A stretch of 64,000 nucleotides of DNA from Salinispora fenicalii (GTDB lineage Bacteria > Actinomycetota > Actinomycetes > Mycobacteriales > Micromonosporaceae), in the NCBI RefSeq assembly GCF_000514815.1, contig NZ_KI911472.1:1-64000 (forward strand), written 5' to 3'. Positions 63,136 to 64,000 of the stretch are shown in pieces. The number at the start of each line of letters is the position of its first letter. Within the stretch, counting starts at the first letter, position 1. The notes under the pieces were generated by a model. That model saw only the letters and a list, made by a program, of their open reading frames with translations, ran no database searches and was not told the DNA's origin. A program made the translations under genes and the position numbers.

Positions 63136-63456
63136 CTACCGGTGCTCGGCTGCCCGCTTGAGAGCCTGGCGCAGCGGAGCGAGCGGAGGCGTACCAGACA
63201 GGCCCGCGTCATCGCGATAGAGCCGACAGGCGAGCCCGGCCGTTCCCGTCGAAGCGGCAAACGGGTCACAGCCGTCTATCAAGATCGTCGGGGAGCCGGC
63301 GAACCCTACCGCCTCCGCCTCAGCCTGGTCGGCCACCACACGGGTGCTGAACTGGACTTCGGGTAGGCCAACGTCGTCTAGGGCCTTACGCAAGATCATC
63401 GCGGCCGGCTCTTCGTTGGGACAATCATCAACTACCAACAGCTGCACATCCACCAC
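63136..63456 (-). CDS. Thioredoxin-like protein, alkylmercury-lyase-associated type
   Basis: 106 residues from GTG 63456 with GGAGGGG before it. The fold is thioredoxin-like: VQLLVVDDCPNEEPA (one Cys, no CxxC), then VGFAGSPTILIDGCDPFA with the cis-Pro loop. Short proteins of this kind in actinobacteria are annotated as thioredoxin family or alkylmercury lyase related; with no CxxC it is probably not a general reductase. Longer upstream frame lacks sense. Confidence 0.7.
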   Translation of the reverse strand: MVDVQLLVVDDCPNEEPAAMILRKALDDVGLPEVQFSTRVVADQAEAEAVGFAGSPTILIDGCDPFAASTGTAGLACRLYRDDAGLSGTPPLAPLRQALKRAAEHR

Positions 63457-63523
63457 CCCATCATCACCCCTCCCGACGTCGAGCTGCCCGACAAGCACTT
63501 GCTTGACTTCTAGGGATGATCGG

Positions 63524-63760
63524 ATGCCTTGCCACGGTCTGGTCCTGGACTGGGGTACCTTCTGGGACATCGTCGGGCGCGCTCGCGTCGAGGCGGGCAG
63601 GGACACCGAACGCGTTGCGCAGGTTCTTCTTCGCCAGCTTCGCGAACTGTCGCCGGGCGAGATCGAAGAGTTCCAGGAACACCTCCTGCGATGGGGACTG
63701 AGCGCCTGTGCTTTGGGGTCGGCCTGCCCAACGCGCGGCGCCGGTACCACGCGTTACTGA
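63524..63760 (+). CDS. DUF4240-like protein, C-terminally altered
   Basis: 78 residues from ATG 63524. LDWGTFWDIVGRARVEAG, VLLRQLRELSPGEIEEFQEH match the start of DUF4240 proteins. Intact members continue with a Trp-rich stretch and about 100 more residues; here the text after RWGL is unrelated, so the gene seems truncated or frameshifted near 63705. Confidence 0.55.
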   Translation: MPCHGLVLDWGTFWDIVGRARVEAGRDTERVAQVLLRQLRELSPGEIEEFQEHLLRWGLSACALGSACPTRGAGTTRY

Positions 63761-63801
63761 ACCCAGGGTGGCAGCACCGTTCGAGTCGGGCCAGGCTCCG
63801 G

Positions 63802-63830
63802 GGAGCCCGCTCATCAAGAGCGGGCTCCCG
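63802..63830. terminator. 11-bp terminator hairpin
   Basis: GGGAGCCCGCT and AGCGGGCTCCC are exact complements around CATCAAG, between the DUF4240 fragment and the converging gene at the window edge. Confidence 0.8.
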
Positions 63831-63924
63831 AAATCAGCACATCCGGATGTTGCTCTTCAACGGCGACTGCACCCCTTCGCGGCGAGGCGACCTCGCACCA
63901 GCAACCGCCCCCTTCTGCAGCCGG

Positions 63925-64000
63925 TCAGGTGGAGATCCGCAGGTAGCCGTTCCGTCCGAACAACACGCCACGGTCCAGGAACCGATTGAAGACTCGGCAC
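63925..64000 (-). CDS. C-terminal end of a gene leaving the window
   Basis: The minus frame gives RVFNRFLDRGVLFGRNGYLR then IST and TGA at 63925. The pattern F-L-x-R-G-V-L-x-x-x-x-G-Y-L-R-I-S resembles the end of fold-type I PLP aminotransferases. Only 25 codons are visible, so this is a weak call. Confidence 0.35.
   Translation of the reverse strand, partial: CRVFNRFLDRGVLFGRNGYLRIST

Overview
The window reads as chromosome of a GC-rich actinomycete. Codon use is strongly GC3-biased, GTG starts and ATGA/GTGA overlaps are common, and the gene content (type I-E CRISPR, Tad-type genes, modular NRPS, MXAN_6230/SCO0854-like protein) resembles Micromonosporaceae such as Micromonospora or Salinispora. 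The family assignment is an inference from gene content, not from a marker gene.

Left part (1-11.6 kb): a complete type I-E CRISPR-Cas locus in the order array 1, cas3, small-ORF interval, cse1, cse2, cas7e, cas5e, cas6e, cas1e, cas2e, array 2. The two arrays have the same 28-nt repeat and point outward from the cas genes. Array 1 (9 repeats visible, cut by the window edge) is transcribed leftward and array 2 (28 repeats) rightward. A shared 27-nt leader-proximal sequence abuts both; in array 2 it overlaps the end of cas2. The cas3-cse1 interval holds an orphan half repeat, a 34-residue hydrophobic peptide gene with a strong Shine-Dalgarno sequence, a perfect 39-nt palindrome and a 70-codon ORF coupled to cas3. 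This resembles the place and parts of CRISPR-regulated guard or autoregulator modules (CreTA/CreR).

Accessory part (11.6-32.6 kb): a decayed IS110-type transposase; an array of 27 tRNA or tRNA-like genes plus one fragment, all on the minus strand, with an HNH endonuclease gene inside it; two small proteins; a decaying Tad/Flp pilus-type operon (SAF protein, TadZ, TadA, TadB/C); a tRNA-Lys body interrupted in its anticodon loop next to a serine recombinase; a block with an XRE regulator, Nudix hydrolase, Fe/2OG dioxygenase, NMP-kinase-like protein and an MXAN_6230/SCO0854-type protein, followed by a candidate structured RNA; then transposase remnants.

33-35.8 kb: a two-gene sulfide/persulfide operon (MBL-rhodanese fusion and sulfide:quinone oxidoreductase).

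35.8-59.4 kb: a biosynthetic gene cluster on the minus strand. Rieske oxygenase, flavin amine oxidase, LLM flavoenzyme, A-T didomain, a 66-aa coupled protein, a C-C-A-T NRPS, a C-A-T-C-A-T-TE NRPS, MbtH, a second free A-T didomain and both glutamate (methylaspartate) mutase subunits form a nearly gapless operon. MFS exporter and ArsR regulator genes lie upstream on the same strand. Five A, five T and four C domains fit a pentapeptide. The last A domain has an Asp-type code, which agrees with a 3-methylaspartate supply from the mutase.

59.4-64 kb: ordinary or eroded genes: a Tat-exported PAL-like beta-propeller, an ABC ATPase with an apparent frameshift, a dienelactone-hydrolase-like protein lacking its nucleophile, a thioredoxin-like protein, a DUF4240-like fragment and the end of a gene that leaves the window.
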